Source of the DNA: Streptomyces pseudovenezuelae
GTDB taxonomy: Bacteria; Actinomycetota; Actinomycetes; Streptomycetales; Streptomycetaceae
Assembly: GCF_029892565.1 (NCBI RefSeq)
Contig: NZ_JARXVH010000015.1
Coordinates: 62,001 to 126,000 of the forward strand
DNA length: 64,000 nt
Reading direction: 5' to 3'
Shown one piece after another: positions 1 to 11,451 of this stretch. The position numbers and the translations under genes were made by a program. Under the pieces are notes generated by a model that worked only from the letters and a program-made list of their open reading frames with translations, did not search any database and was not told where the DNA came from. The number at the start of each line of letters is the position of its first letter. Positions within the stretch are counted from its first letter, which is position 1.

Positions 1-59
1 TAGCCCGTAGGGGAGCGCCCTGCGGAGTCACTCAGACCCTCCCTCGGGCCAGGAGCACC

Positions 60-1088
60 ATGACCCCCCCAACTCCATCGGCGGCCGCCCCGCTCGAGGT
101 GACCGACGACAGCATCGTCGCGTCACCTCCGCCCTCCACCCACAAGGGCAGCGAGAGCCGCTCCCCCGGCCGTCTGGCCTGGACCCGTTTCAAGCGCGAT
201 CGCACGGGCGTTATATCCGCGTACATCGTGATCTTCTTCTTCGTGGTCGCGATCGCCGCCCCGCTGATCGCCAAGCTCTACGGCAAGGATCCGTACACCA
301 CGTACGCGAGCCAGCGCCCGGACCTGCTGAACGCCTTCTCGTACCCGGCAGGGCCCAACGGCGGCATGAGCTCGGAGTTCTGGTTCGGGATCGAGCCCCA
401 GCTGGGCCGGGACGTCTTCACCTTCCTGCTGTACGCCATCCGCAACTCGCTCGGGATCGCGGTGGCGGCCTCGCTGCTCACCATGTTCTTCGGCATCGTG
501 ATCGGTGTCACGGCGGGCTATCTGGGCGGCAAGACGGACTACCTCGTGGGCCGGGTCATCGACATCCTGCTGTCGTTCCCCTCCACGCTCTTCTTCATCG
601 CCTTCATGCCGGTCGTCTACTCCTTCTTCGTCGCCGACGACGACAACATCCCCACCGGGCTGCGGGCCGCCTCCCTGATCATCGTCCTGTCCTTCTTCGG
701 CTGGGCGACCATCGCGCGTCTGCTGCGCGGTCAGGTACTGGGTCTGCGCGTACGGGAGTTCGTCGAGGCGGCCAAGGTCACGGGCGCGTCCCCCAGGCGG
801 ATCGTGTTCAAGGAACTGCTGCCCAACCTGTGGACGCCGATCATCATCCAGTTCACGTTGCTGCTCCCCGCCTACGTGACCGCGGAGGCCGGGCTCTCCT
901 TCCTCGGTGTCGGCATGATCGACCCGACCCCGGACTGGGGCGTCATGATCGCCCGCGGCGCCCAGTTCTACACCGAGGACTTCACCTTCATGCTCTTCCC
1001 GGGCCTGTCGATGGTGATCTTCGTCCTCGCCTTCAACCTCCTCGGCGACTCGGTGCGTGACGCACTCGACCCGAAGTCCAAGCGATAG
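60..1088 (+). CDS. Oligopeptide ABC transporter permease (OppC/DppC type)
   Basis: Inner-membrane permease of a peptide importer (342 aa). After a ~55-residue cytoplasmic tail rich in Pro/Ser comes a membrane segment (~55-75), a periplasmic loop, then the five-helix binding-protein-dependent transport domain. The EAA loop (EAAKVTGASPRRI, ~245-257), which docks on the ATPases, and the family's C-terminal LGDSVRDALDPK motif are present. Start chosen at ATG 60, seven bases after AGGAG. It is the first gene of a five-gene same-strand operon; its paralogue in the second importer is at 14419-15456. Family call secure; substrate (probably oligopeptides) inferred from context. Confidence 0.93.
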   Translation: MTPPTPSAAAPLEVTDDSIVASPPPSTHKGSESRSPGRLAWTRFKRDRTGVISAYIVIFFFVVAIAAPLIAKLYGKDPYTTYASQRPDLLNAFSYPAGPNGGMSSEFWFGIEPQLGRDVFTFLLYAIRNSLGIAVAASLLTMFFGIVIGVTAGYLGGKTDYLVGRVIDILLSFPSTLFFIAFMPVVYSFFVADDDNIPTGLRAASLIIVLSFFGWATIARLLRGQVLGLRVREFVEAAKVTGASPRRIVFKELLPNLWTPIIIQFTLLLPAYVTAEAGLSFLGVGMIDPTPDWGVMIARGAQFYTEDFTFMLFPGLSMVIFVLAFNLLGDSVRDALDPKSKR

Positions 1089-1167
1089 CCCTCCGTCCCA
1101 CTCCGGCCCGGTTCGACGACGTCCGGCCGGCCCCGCCGTTCCGATCACTCCTTGAGGCAGGCGCAGC

Positions 1168-2928
1168 ATGTCCTTTTCCCGCAGAAACTTCCTGATAGCC
1201 ACCGGTGTGGCCGCGGCCGGCACCACCGTGCTGAGCGCCTGTGGCAGCGGCAGTGGCAGCGGCTCGTCCAGCGACAAGATCCCCTCGGTCAGCGGCGCCA
1301 AGACCATGAACATCCCGGTCGGCACCAAGGCCGACTCCACCGGCCCGGCGCCGGAGGTCAAGGGCGCGGTCACCGGCGGGACGATCTACTCGCTCGACCA
1401 GTTCGACATGGACCACCTGGACCCGGCGCAGATCTACGTCTCCACCGAGGGCGCCATCACCCGCCCGATCCTGCGCGGCCTCACCGGCTACAAGATCGAC
1501 GAGAAGGGCGGCGCCACGCTCGTCGGCGATGTCGCCACGGACGCCGGCACCTCGAAGGACGGCGGCAAGACCTGGTCGTTCACGATCAAGGACGGCATCA
1601 AGTGGGAGGACGGCACCGCCCTCTCCATGGACGACGTCCGCCACACCTTCGAGCGCCTCTTCGCGTCCTTCGTGACCGAGGGCCCGCGCTATGTGCAGCA
1701 GTGGCTGGTCGGCGGCGACAAGTACAAGGGCCCCTACGAGGGCAAGAGCCTGGCCTCCATCGCGGTCGACGGCCAGACCATCACCTTCAGCCTCACCGAG
1801 GCCCGCGCGGACTTCAACTACACGCTCGGCATGCCGGGTTACGGCCTGGTGTCCAAGAAGCAGGACACCAAGGAGAAGTACGACAAGCGTCCGTACTCGC
1901 TGGGCCCGTACAAGATCGGCAGCCGTCAGGTCGGCAAGTCGCTGACGTTCGTGCGCAACGAGCACTGGGACGCGAAGACGGACGCGATCCGCAACGCGTA
2001 CCCGGACCAGTTCGTCTTCCAGTTCGGCTTCGAGCCGATCGCCTCCACCGACCGCTACATCGCGGACAAGGGCAACGACCAGTACGCGATGTCGATCTTC
2101 AACGAGGTCGCGGCCGAGCGCATCGCCCAGGTGCTCACCAACACCAAGCTGACCAAGCGCGTCCTGACCCAGGTCGACACGGTCACCTACTACTGGCCGA
2201 TCAACACCACCCGGATCACGGACGTCAAGGTCCGTCAGGCCATCAACTGGGCCTGGCCGCACCAGCAGCTGCAGACCATCCGCGGCGGCAAGGCGACCAG
2301 CGAGCTGGCCACCACGATCCTGTCCCCGGTGACCCCCGGCTACGAGAAGTTCGACCTGTACGGCACGGACAAGAAGCCCGGCGGCGACCCGGTCAAGGCC
2401 AAGGCGCTGCTGAAGGAGGCCGGCAAGCTCGGCCAGAAGCTGGTCATCGCCTACCAGCAGTCGGACAACGCGGTGAAGCAGGCCGTCGCGATCAAGAACG
2501 CCCTGGAGGCGGCCGGCTTCACGGTCGTCAACAAGCAGATCGACAAGTCGACCTTCTACACCCAGATCGGCAAGATCGACAACGACTACGACCTGTTCGC
2601 GGCCGGCTGGAGCCCGGACTGGCCGGGCGGTTACTCGGTCTTCTATCCCTGCTGGAGCGGCAAGAACATCGGCGACGGCCGCAGCAACTACGCCCAGCTG
2701 GACGACGCGAGCGTGAACAAGGCGATCGACACCGCCTCCACGATCGCGGACACGGACAAGGCCAACAAGGCCTGGGGCGCCATCGACAAGCAGATCATGG
2801 AGCTCGCGCCGGTCGTCCCGGACTACCACTCCATCCGCAACTGGATGCACGGGTCCAAGGTCGGCAACGTGGTGTACGACGCCGGCAACACCTGCGTCGC
2901 GCTCACCAAGCTGTACGCCATCAAGTAA
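1168..2928 (+). CDS. Oligopeptide-binding lipoprotein, Tat-exported (SBP family 5)
   Basis: Extracytoplasmic solute-binding protein (586 aa) that captures peptides for the flanking permeases. The N-terminus SRRNFL is a twin-arginine signal, and LSAC at ~22-25 is a lipobox, so it should be folded before export and lipid-anchored. The body is the family-5 bacterial extracellular solute-binding domain: the DSTGPAPEVKG...GGTIY start of the mature protein and the LDPAQIYV segment closely match the SBP of the second importer (12523-14331), so the two are paralogues. A strong hairpin directly after the stop probably raises the level of this mRNA over the distal genes. Confidence 0.93.
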   Translation: MSFSRRNFLIATGVAAAGTTVLSACGSGSGSGSSSDKIPSVSGAKTMNIPVGTKADSTGPAPEVKGAVTGGTIYSLDQFDMDHLDPAQIYVSTEGAITRPILRGLTGYKIDEKGGATLVGDVATDAGTSKDGGKTWSFTIKDGIKWEDGTALSMDDVRHTFERLFASFVTEGPRYVQQWLVGGDKYKGPYEGKSLASIAVDGQTITFSLTEARADFNYTLGMPGYGLVSKKQDTKEKYDKRPYSLGPYKIGSRQVGKSLTFVRNEHWDAKTDAIRNAYPDQFVFQFGFEPIASTDRYIADKGNDQYAMSIFNEVAAERIAQVLTNTKLTKRVLTQVDTVTYYWPINTTRITDVKVRQAINWAWPHQQLQTIRGGKATSELATTILSPVTPGYEKFDLYGTDKKPGGDPVKAKALLKEAGKLGQKLVIAYQQSDNAVKQAVAIKNALEAAGFTVVNKQIDKSTFYTQIGKIDNDYDLFAAGWSPDWPGGYSVFYPCWSGKNIGDGRSNYAQLDDASVNKAIDTASTIADTDKANKAWGAIDKQIMELAPVVPDYHSIRNWMHGSKVGNVVYDAGNTCVALTKLYAIK

Positions 2929-2936
2929 CCCTGCCG

Positions 2937-2962
2937 GGGGCGGCCGTCTCGACGGCCGCCCC
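2937..2962 (+). terminator. Intercistronic hairpin after SBP gene
   Basis: Perfect 12-bp stem (GGGGCGGCCGTC / GACGGCCGCCCC) with a 2-nt centre, 9 bp after the SBP stop and before the next permease. There is no T-run, so an mRNA-stabilising or attenuating hairpin is more likely than a full terminator. The second importer has an equivalent hairpin at the same place. Confidence 0.75.
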
Positions 2963-3024
2963 TCCGCGGTCCACCCCCCTCTCAACTCCCCGGCGACGGC
3001 GCCCCGTCCGGAAAGTCGCACCCC

Positions 3025-4005
3025 ATGTTCCGCTTCCTTGTCCGCCGAGTATTCGGCGCGCTGGTCATCCTGTTGATCATCAGCGCCGTCACCTTCTGGC
3101 TCTTCTACGCCGTTCCGCGTGACCCCGCCACGATGTCCTGCGGCAAGAACTGCACGCCCGACATGCTCGCGCAGATCCGGCACAACCTGGGCATCGACCA
3201 CCCGATCCCGGTCCAGTACTGGGACTGGCTCAAGGGCATCTTCGTCGGACGCGACTACGCCGGCTTCGGGCACTGCGACGCGCCCTGCCTCGGCTACTCC
3301 TTCGCCAACCGCGAGCCGGTCCTCGGCACCATCCTCGACCGGCTGCCGCTGACCCTCTCCCTGGCCTTCGGCTCGGCCGCCGTCTTCCTCGTGTTCGGCA
3401 TCGGCACCGGCATGCTGGCCGCCGTCAAGCAGGGCAAGTGGCAGGACAAGGTGGCCAGTTCGGCCTCGCTGGTCGCCTCCTCGATGCAGATCTACTTCGT
3501 CGGCTACCTCGCGATGTACCTGCTGGTCGCCAAGCTCGGCATCCTGGACAACCCGTCCTACACGCCGCTCACCGAGAACCCCGGCGCCTGGGCCTCCGGA
3601 CTGCTGCTGCCCTGGCTGGTGCTGGCCCTGATCTGGACCGCCAACTACACCCGTATGACGCGCTCCCAGCTGGTGGAGACGCTCAGCGAGGACTACGTCC
3701 GCACGGCCCGGGCCAAGGGGCTGTCGCGGGCCAACGTGTTCTTCCGGTTCGCGTGGCGCGGCGCGATGGGCCCGATCGTCACCATCTTCGGCATCGACCT
3801 CGCCACCCTCATCGGCGGCGCGATCATCACCGAGTCCGTCTTCAGCCTCCAGGGTGTGGGCCGGCTCGCGGTGCAGTCCGTGGACAAGAGCGATCTGCCC
3901 ATGCTGCTCGGCGTCACCGTGCTGTCGGCGGGCGCGATCGTGATCTTCAACATCGTCGTCGACGCCGTCTACGCCCTCATCGACCCGCGGATCCGGCTCG
4001 CCTGA
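3025..4005 (+). CDS. Oligopeptide ABC transporter permease (OppB/DppB type)
   Basis: Second permease of the importer (326 aa). A first membrane helix (~9-31) is followed by an extracytoplasmic loop with four Cys (SCGKNC, HCDAPC, ~39-95), then the transport domain with the coupling segment RTARAKGLSRANVFFRF (~227-243) and the C-terminal ALIDPRIRLA typical of DppB. Start at ATG 3025 with GGAAAG upstream. It is very similar to the permease at 11452-12432, including the Cys-rich loop, which suggests the two operons arose by duplication. Confidence 0.93.
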   Translation: MFRFLVRRVFGALVILLIISAVTFWLFYAVPRDPATMSCGKNCTPDMLAQIRHNLGIDHPIPVQYWDWLKGIFVGRDYAGFGHCDAPCLGYSFANREPVLGTILDRLPLTLSLAFGSAAVFLVFGIGTGMLAAVKQGKWQDKVASSASLVASSMQIYFVGYLAMYLLVAKLGILDNPSYTPLTENPGAWASGLLLPWLVLALIWTANYTRMTRSQLVETLSEDYVRTARAKGLSRANVFFRFAWRGAMGPIVTIFGIDLATLIGGAIITESVFSLQGVGRLAVQSVDKSDLPMLLGVTVLSAGAIVIFNIVVDAVYALIDPRIRLA

Positions 4006-4060
4006 CCTCCGCCCCGGCCCTGCCCCCGACCCCCGCATCACCCCCCTCAGGAGCGTCCCC

Positions 4061-5098
4061 GTGACGAGCACCGATCAGCAGCCCTTCCTCTCCGTCAAGG
4101 ACCTCAAGGTCCACTTCTCCACCGAGGACGGCACCGTCAAGGCCGTCGACGGGCTCTCCTTCGACGTGGCCAAGGGCAAGACGCTCGGCATCGTGGGCGA
4201 GTCGGGGTCCGGCAAGTCCGTCACCAACCTGACGATCCTGGGTCTGCACGACCCCGCCCACACGACGATCGAGGGCGAGATCCTGCTGGACGGCGAGAAC
4301 CTGCTCACCTCCTCCCCACGGGAGTTGGAGCGGCTGCGCGGCAACAAGATGTCCATGATCTTCCAGGACGCGCTGGCCTCGCTGTCCCCGTATCACACGG
4401 TGGGCCGGCAGATCGGCGAGACCTACCGCAAGCACACCGGCGCCTCCAAGAAGGAGTCCCGGGACCGGGCGATCGAGATGCTGCGGCGGGTCGGGATCCC
4501 GCAGCCGGACATGCGGGTGGACGACTATCCGCACCAGTTCTCCGGCGGTATGCGCCAGCGCGCGATGATCGCCATGGCGCTGGTCTGCGACCCCGAGCTG
4601 CTGATCGCCGACGAGCCGACCACCGCGCTCGACGTGACGGTCCAGGCGCAGATCATGGACCTGCTCAAGGACCTCCAGCAGGAGTTCGGCACCGCGATCA
4701 TCTTCATCACGCACGACCTCGGCGTCATCGCCGACATCGCGGACGACGTGCTGGTGATGTACGGCGGCCGGTGCGTGGAGCGCGGTACCAAGCGCGAGGT
4801 GCTGCGCTCGCCGCAACACCCTTACACCCTAGGGCTGTTGAGCTCGATGCCGAGCCTCGAAGGGCCGGTCGACGTGCCGCTGTCGCCGATCCCGGGCTCG
4901 CCGCCCTCGCTGCTCAACCCGCCGTCCGGCTGCCGCTTCCACCCGCGCTGCGCCTTCGCCGACAAGGTCTCGGGCGGACTGTGCTCCACCGCGCAGCCGG
5001 CGCTGGACGTGGTGGACGGCCGCGGTTCGGCCTGCCACCTCACGCTGGACCAGCGGGACGAGTTCTTCGCCGACTTCGCCGTGTCGCGGCACAACTGA
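4061..5098 (+). CDS. Oligopeptide ABC transporter ATPase (OppD/DppD type)
   Basis: Cytoplasmic ATPase (345 aa) that powers the importer as a heterodimer with the next gene product. Walker A GESGSGKS (~46-53), signature FSGGMRQR, Walker B LLIADEPT, switch His in FITHDLG, and the C-terminal oligopeptide/dipeptide domain with GCRFHPRCAFA are all visible. The GTG start at 4061 follows CAGGAGCG. Paralogue at 10368-11429. Confidence 0.94.
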   Translation: MTSTDQQPFLSVKDLKVHFSTEDGTVKAVDGLSFDVAKGKTLGIVGESGSGKSVTNLTILGLHDPAHTTIEGEILLDGENLLTSSPRELERLRGNKMSMIFQDALASLSPYHTVGRQIGETYRKHTGASKKESRDRAIEMLRRVGIPQPDMRVDDYPHQFSGGMRQRAMIAMALVCDPELLIADEPTTALDVTVQAQIMDLLKDLQQEFGTAIIFITHDLGVIADIADDVLVMYGGRCVERGTKREVLRSPQHPYTLGLLSSMPSLEGPVDVPLSPIPGSPPSLLNPPSGCRFHPRCAFADKVSGGLCSTAQPALDVVDGRGSACHLTLDQRDEFFADFAVSRHN

Positions 5099-5124
5099 CG
5101 GACACGAGACGGGATTTCACGACC

Positions 5125-6171
<1,047 letters not shown>

Positions 6172-6264
6172 CAACACCCCAAACCCGTCAGCCGCCACCC
6201 TTCACGGAACGGACTTTCCAGGCCCATTGACCCGAGCCCACGATCGTCCGCTTCCCGGGGAGAA

Positions 6265-6306
6265 GAAGACCCGTGTCACACGTTTCCGCGTGAGACACGG
6301 GTCTTC
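6265..6306 (+). terminator. Operon terminator hairpin
   Basis: GAAGACCCGTGTC pairs perfectly with GACACGGGTCTTC (13 bp), with a smaller CACG/CGTG helix inside the 16-nt loop. It lies 93 bp after the last transporter gene and is symmetric, so it can act in both directions. Confidence 0.7.
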
Positions 6307-6319
6307 GCTCTGTACGGGG

Positions 6320-7080
6320 TTGTCGTGGGCCCCGGCTCTGGACGCTGCCACTCGACTCCGAAGCCTGCGCCTGCGGCGGCGGTTCACCAGGGGGGTGCTT
6401 TGGCGGGGCGTGCTTTGCCGGAGGGCGCGTTGTCAGGGCGTGCCTTGACGGAGGACGCCTTGCCGGGACGGACCTTGCCGGAGGCGCCTCGCCCTGAGGT
6501 GCCTTGCTGGAGGGCCCGTTGTCGCGCTGTATCTCGTCCGCGACGGCCGCGCGCTCGCCGGCACGGTTCTTTCGCTCTGAACCCGGCCCCTTCGCTCTGC
6601 GCACAGCGGCCTCCGCCCTTTCCACGGCCGCTCGACTCCAGAGCCTGCGCCGCAGGCGGGGCCTCGCGGGAGGGCGACTCGCCGGGAGGTGCCGTGCCGG
6701 GGCCGCACCGCCCGGACGGGCCTCGCCGGAGGGCGCCGTGTCGAGACGTATCTCGCCCGCACATGCCCGCCCTCGCAGGCACGCGCCGTCCCTCCACGCA
6801 TGGCGGCCTCCGCTTCATGCACGGCCGCTCGACTCCGAAGTCCGCTCCCCAGACGGGGCCTCGCCGGAGGACACCCCGCCGGGCCATGCTTTGTCCGACG
6901 ACACCTCGCCCGAACGTGCCTTGCCGGCAGACGCCTCGCCCGGACGCGCCTTGCCGGCGGACGCCTTGTCGAGATGCACCTCGTCCGCGCATGGCGCGCG
7001 CTCGCGGGCACGGGCCTTCCTTCTACGCGCAGCGGCCTCCGCCTACGCACGGCCACTCGACTCCGAAGCCTGCTCCCCCG
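6320..7080. repeat. Degenerate tandem-repeat tract in the convergent intergenic region
   Basis: The gap between the importer operon (+) and the MFS gene (-), 6172-7042, is not ordinary spacer. The core CTCGACTCCGAAGCCTGC recurs at about 6351, 6631, 6828 and 7056 (spacings ~280, ~197, ~228), usually preceded by a CGGCCTCCGCC...CACGGCCG block. Between cores runs a 15/30-bp periodicity (GCCTTGCCGGA-like units) which, read in some frames, gives Ala-Leu-x-x-x pentapeptide-like runs, but with frame breaks. The last copy forms the 3' end of the MFS gene (residues QASESSGRA). I see no credible protein-coding gene here. Confidence 0.7.
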
Positions 7081-8356
7081 GCGGAGCCCCGTCAGGGGAC
7101 GCCTGTTCCGGAAGCACCCCGCCCTCACTCGCCTCGTCCCCGCCGCCCAGCGTCCGTACCTGTGGTGACAGCAGTGCCGCCGCCGTCGCTACGACGATCA
7201 GGGCCGCGCAGCCCGCCAGGGCCGTGTCCGTGCCTGTCGTCGCCGCGATGGGGCCGGCGATCAGGAGGCCCAGCGGGGCGAAGCTGAGGGAGCCGAACCA
7301 GTCGTAGGAGCTGACGCGGGACAGGGCCTGTTCGGGGATCCGGCGTTGGATCGTGGTGGTCCACAGGACGCCGTAGACGTCGCTCGCGATGCCCGCGCCG
7401 AACATCGTCGTGGCGATCAGCCAGACCGGTGCCCGCAGGCTGAGCAGCGCGATCGGCAGCGCGGCCGGGAAGGTGCAGAGCACGGCCACCAGGATGGGGC
7501 GGCTCACGCGTACGCGGGCGGCCAGGCCGGCGCCGGCGATCGTGCCCAGGGCCTGCGCGGCCACGATGATCGACCACGCCCGTGGGCCGCCGAGATGCTG
7601 GTCCGCCGCCAGGGGGCCCAGAACACCCACCGTGGCATTGCGCGCGGCTACGACCACCGCGTACTGGGCGACGACGACCCACAGCCACTGCCGGGAGGCG
7701 AACTCGTGCCAGCCCTCCCGGAGATCGGCCCAGCCGGACGCCTTCGACCGCACCGGCGTGGTCACTCGCAGGCGGCTCGTCAGCGCCGCGCTGGCCACGA
7801 ACGACGCCGCGTTCAGCGCGAGCGCCCAGCCCGCGCCGACCAGGGCCACGGTCACCCCGGAGAGGGCCAGGCCCAGGAGCATCGAGCCGTTGATGCCCAT
7901 CCGCAGGAGGCCGTTGGCGCGCTGGAGGCGGCTCGCGGGGACCAGTAGCGGTACGAGTCCGTCCAGCGCGGGTGCGAACAGTGCCGTCGCCGTTCCGGCG
8001 GCCACCGCGAACAGACACATGACCGGCAGGGGTGCGTGGCCGGTCAGCACCATGATCGCCAGGCCCGCGTACGCCCCGGCGCCCAGCACATCCGCCATGG
8101 CCATCAGCCTCGACCGGGACATGCGGTCCGCGATGACCCCGCCGACCAGGATGAACACCAGTTGCGGCACCGCCTGACAGGCCAGCACCAGCGACAGCCG
8201 GCCCGCGCCCGCCCCCGGCAGGGACAGCACCGCGAACGCGAGTGCCACCCGCGCGAAGCCGTTGCCCAGCACGGAGATCACCCGCGCCCCGGCCAGCACC
8301 ACGAACTGTCGATCACGCCACAGCGGCACCCCGCCGGAGGACTCTGTCACCGTCAC
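7043..8356 (-). CDS. MFS transporter (MFS_3, macrolide-efflux-like)
   Basis: Integral membrane exporter-like protein (437 aa, ~12 predicted helices) with the family start LWRDRQFVVLAGARVISVLGNG (~12-33) and a motif-A-like loop GGVIADRMSRSRLM (~78-91). Substrate unknown. GTG start at 8356, divergent from the methyltransferase gene. The last ~30 residues (EASEGGVLPEQASPDG...) are hydrophilic, low in complexity and encoded by the neighbouring repeat tract, so the C-terminus is probably a recent add-on. Confidence 0.85.
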   Translation of the reverse strand: MTVTESSGGVPLWRDRQFVVLAGARVISVLGNGFARVALAFAVLSLPGAGAGRLSLVLACQAVPQLVFILVGGVIADRMSRSRLMAMADVLGAGAYAGLAIMVLTGHAPLPVMCLFAVAAGTATALFAPALDGLVPLLVPASRLQRANGLLRMGINGSMLLGLALSGVTVALVGAGWALALNAASFVASAALTSRLRVTTPVRSKASGWADLREGWHEFASRQWLWVVVAQYAVVVAARNATVGVLGPLAADQHLGGPRAWSIIVAAQALGTIAGAGLAARVRVSRPILVAVLCTFPAALPIALLSLRAPVWLIATTMFGAGIASDVYGVLWTTTIQRRIPEQALSRVSSYDWFGSLSFAPLGLLIAGPIAATTGTDTALAGCAALIVVATAAALLSPQVRTLGGGDEASEGGVLPEQASPDGAPPGEQASESSGRA

Positions 8357-8370
8357 GAGCAGGCACCCTA

Positions 8371-8388
8371 CGACTCCATCCTGAGTCG
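8371..8388. promoter_or_regulatory. Inverted repeat in divergent MFS/methyltransferase promoter region
   Basis: CGACTC-N6-GAGTCG lies 14 bp upstream of the MFS start in the 138-bp divergent spacer. It could be a repressor site; no regulator gene is adjacent. Confidence 0.4.
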
Positions 8389-8494
8389 GGCACGCACCTC
8401 GCCGTGCGGTGTCGCGCCAACTCCTGTCCTGTTCCCGCCAGTTGAATCCACGATCTTGTCATGTCCCACCCCGCAGGTGTGCCACACTGCCCCG

Positions 8495-9228
8495 GTGGTC
8501 GACCGCTCCTTCGCCGATCCATCGCTCGCCGCGCTCTACGACGTCCTCAACCCCTGGGGCCCGGGCGACGACTTCTATCTCGGGCTGGTGATGTCCGCAC
8601 AGGCAGTGCTCGACGTCGGCTGTGGCACAGGACGGCTGCTGACGAGGGCCCGGGCCGAGGGACACCCTGGACGCCTCGTGGGCCTCGATCCGGCGGCCGC
8701 CATGCTCGTACGGGCCCGCGGTGGTGAGCGGGGCGTCGAGTGGGTGCTCGGCGATCTGCGCAGCCGGGCCTGGTTCGGGGAGTTCGACCTGGTCGTGATG
8801 ACCGGCCACGCCTTCCAAGTGCTCCTCGGCGACGAGGAATTACGCCTCGCCCTGCACGCCGTGCGGGCCGCCCTGTGCGACGGCGGGCACTTCGTCTTCG
8901 AGACCCGCAACCCGGCCGCACGGCCCTGGGAGACGTGGACCCCGAAGGCCGTGCGCGAAGTCGGCTACGGGGACGGAACCGTACGGGTGTGGCACGAGGT
9001 CGAGGAGCCGGTCCTCGGGGAACGCGTGACGTTCACGGAGACGTTCGACCGCGGGCACCCGCAGGGGCCGTGGACCAGCCGCACGACCCTGCGCTTCCTC
9101 GCCCCCGACACCCTCTCCCGCTTCCTCGCCGAGGCCGGCCTCACCGTCGTCGAGCAGTACGGCGACTGGGGGCGGGGGCCACTCGCCCCCGCCAGCCCCG
9201 AGATCGTCACCGTGGCACGGGCCACCGC

Positions 9229-9235
<7 letters not shown>
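8495..9235 (+). CDS. Class I SAM-dependent methyltransferase
   Basis: Predicted Rossmann-fold methyltransferase (~246 aa). Motif I is VLDVGCGTGRLL (~34-45); LVGLDPAAAML is the SAM ribose-binding acidic loop, and DLVVMTGHAFQVLL is motif IV-like. Acceptor unknown. Start uncertain: GTG 8495 gives the usual N-terminus (VDRSFADPSLAALYD); GTG 8477 is in frame and no clear ribosome site precedes either. Bases 8840-8842 form a TTA Leu codon in frame, so translation should depend on the bldA tRNA. Its last 7 bp overlap the converging ATPase gene. Confidence 0.85.
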
Positions 9236-10356
<1,121 letters not shown>

Positions 10357-10367
10357 GACGTCTCCTC

Positions 10368-11429
10368 CTAGCCCAGACGGGGCTTGATCTCTTCGATGAA
10401 GATGGTGCGTTTCTGCTCCGCCGTGAGGTGGCACGCGGAGGCCCGGTCCGGGGCCAGGAGCGGTCGTTCGGTGACACAGCGGGTACCGCCGACCCGGTCC
10501 TGGAAGGTGCAGCGCGGGTGGAAGCGGCAGCCGGACGGCGGGGTCAGCAGCGAGGGCGGGGTGCCGGGGATCGGGTTGAGCGGCTCGTCGAGGTCCGAGT
10601 CCAGCCGCGGCATGGAGTTCAACAGGCCCCAGGTGTAGGGGTGTTGCGGCGAGCGCAGCACCTCGTTCATGGTGCCCCGCTCCACCGCGCCGCCGGCGTA
10701 CATCACCATGATGTCGTCGGCCATGTCGGCGATCACGCCGAGGTCGTGGGTGATGAAGACGATCGCGGTGCCGAACTCCTGCTGGAGGTCCCGCAGCAGG
10801 TCGAGGATCTGGGCCTGGACGGTGACGTCGAGGGCCGTGGTCGGCTCGTCGGCGATCAGCAGGTCGGGGTCGCAGACCAGGGCCATGGCGATCATCGCGC
10901 GCTGGCGCATACCGCCGGAGAACTGGTGCGGGTAGTCCTTCGCCCGCTCCTTGGGGTTGGGGATGCCGACCTTGCCGAGCATCTCCACCGCCCGCTCCCA
11001 GGCCGCCCGCTTGGAGGCCCCGGTGTGCTTCATGAAGGGCTCGGCGATCTGCCGGCCCACCGTGTAGTACGGGGACAGCGCGGTCAGCGGATCCTGGAAG
11101 ATCATCGCGGCCTTGTTGCCGCGTACCTTCTCCAGGTCCGACTCGCGGGCGGTGGTCAACTCCTGGCCGTCCAGGAGGATCTCGCCCTCGACGGTGGTGA
11201 ACTTCGGGTCGTGCAGGCCGAGGATCGTCAGGTTGGTGACGGACTTGCCGGAGCCCGACTCGCCCACGATGCCCAGCGTTCTGCCGCGCTCCAGGTCGAA
11301 GGAGAGCCCGTCGACGGCCTTCACGATGCCGTCCTCGGTCTTGAAGCTGACGTGCAGGTCCCGCACCGAGAGGAAGGCGTCCGCGTCGGCCGGTACGGGT
11401 GCCCCGGCTTCCTTGGTCAGAGTGGTCAC
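10368..11429 (-). CDS. Oligopeptide ABC transporter ATPase (OppD/DppD type; BldKD position)
   Basis: ATPase (353 aa). GTG start at 11429 (VTTLTKEAGAP), eight bases after AGGAG. Walker A GESGSGKS, signature FSGGMRQR, Walker B LLIADEPT, and the peptide-transporter C-terminus GCRFHPRCTF are visible. The stop is 11 bp from the start of the partner ATPase, so the two are co-translated neighbours. Confidence 0.93.
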   Translation of the reverse strand: MTTLTKEAGAPVPADADAFLSVRDLHVSFKTEDGIVKAVDGLSFDLERGRTLGIVGESGSGKSVTNLTILGLHDPKFTTVEGEILLDGQELTTARESDLEKVRGNKAAMIFQDPLTALSPYYTVGRQIAEPFMKHTGASKRAAWERAVEMLGKVGIPNPKERAKDYPHQFSGGMRQRAMIAMALVCDPDLLIADEPTTALDVTVQAQILDLLRDLQQEFGTAIVFITHDLGVIADMADDIMVMYAGGAVERGTMNEVLRSPQHPYTWGLLNSMPRLDSDLDEPLNPIPGTPPSLLTPPSGCRFHPRCTFQDRVGGTRCVTERPLLAPDRASACHLTAEQKRTIFIEEIKPRLG

Positions 11430-11451
11430 GACAGTGCTCCTATTACCCGGC

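Noticed and set aside
1033..4071. 1012-residue open frame on the minus strand
   Set aside because: Antisense to the SBP and permease genes; composition (Asp/Arg/Gly/Val-rich) is the usual artefact of high-GC coding DNA.
6351..7076. CRISPR-like array
   Set aside because: Units are long, imperfect and unevenly spaced, with no short identical repeats or unique spacers and no cas genes.
6325..7287. Possible pentapeptide-repeat protein on the plus strand
   Set aside because: The ALPxx pattern shifts between frames and strands and the frame runs into the MFS gene antisense; treated as repeat DNA.
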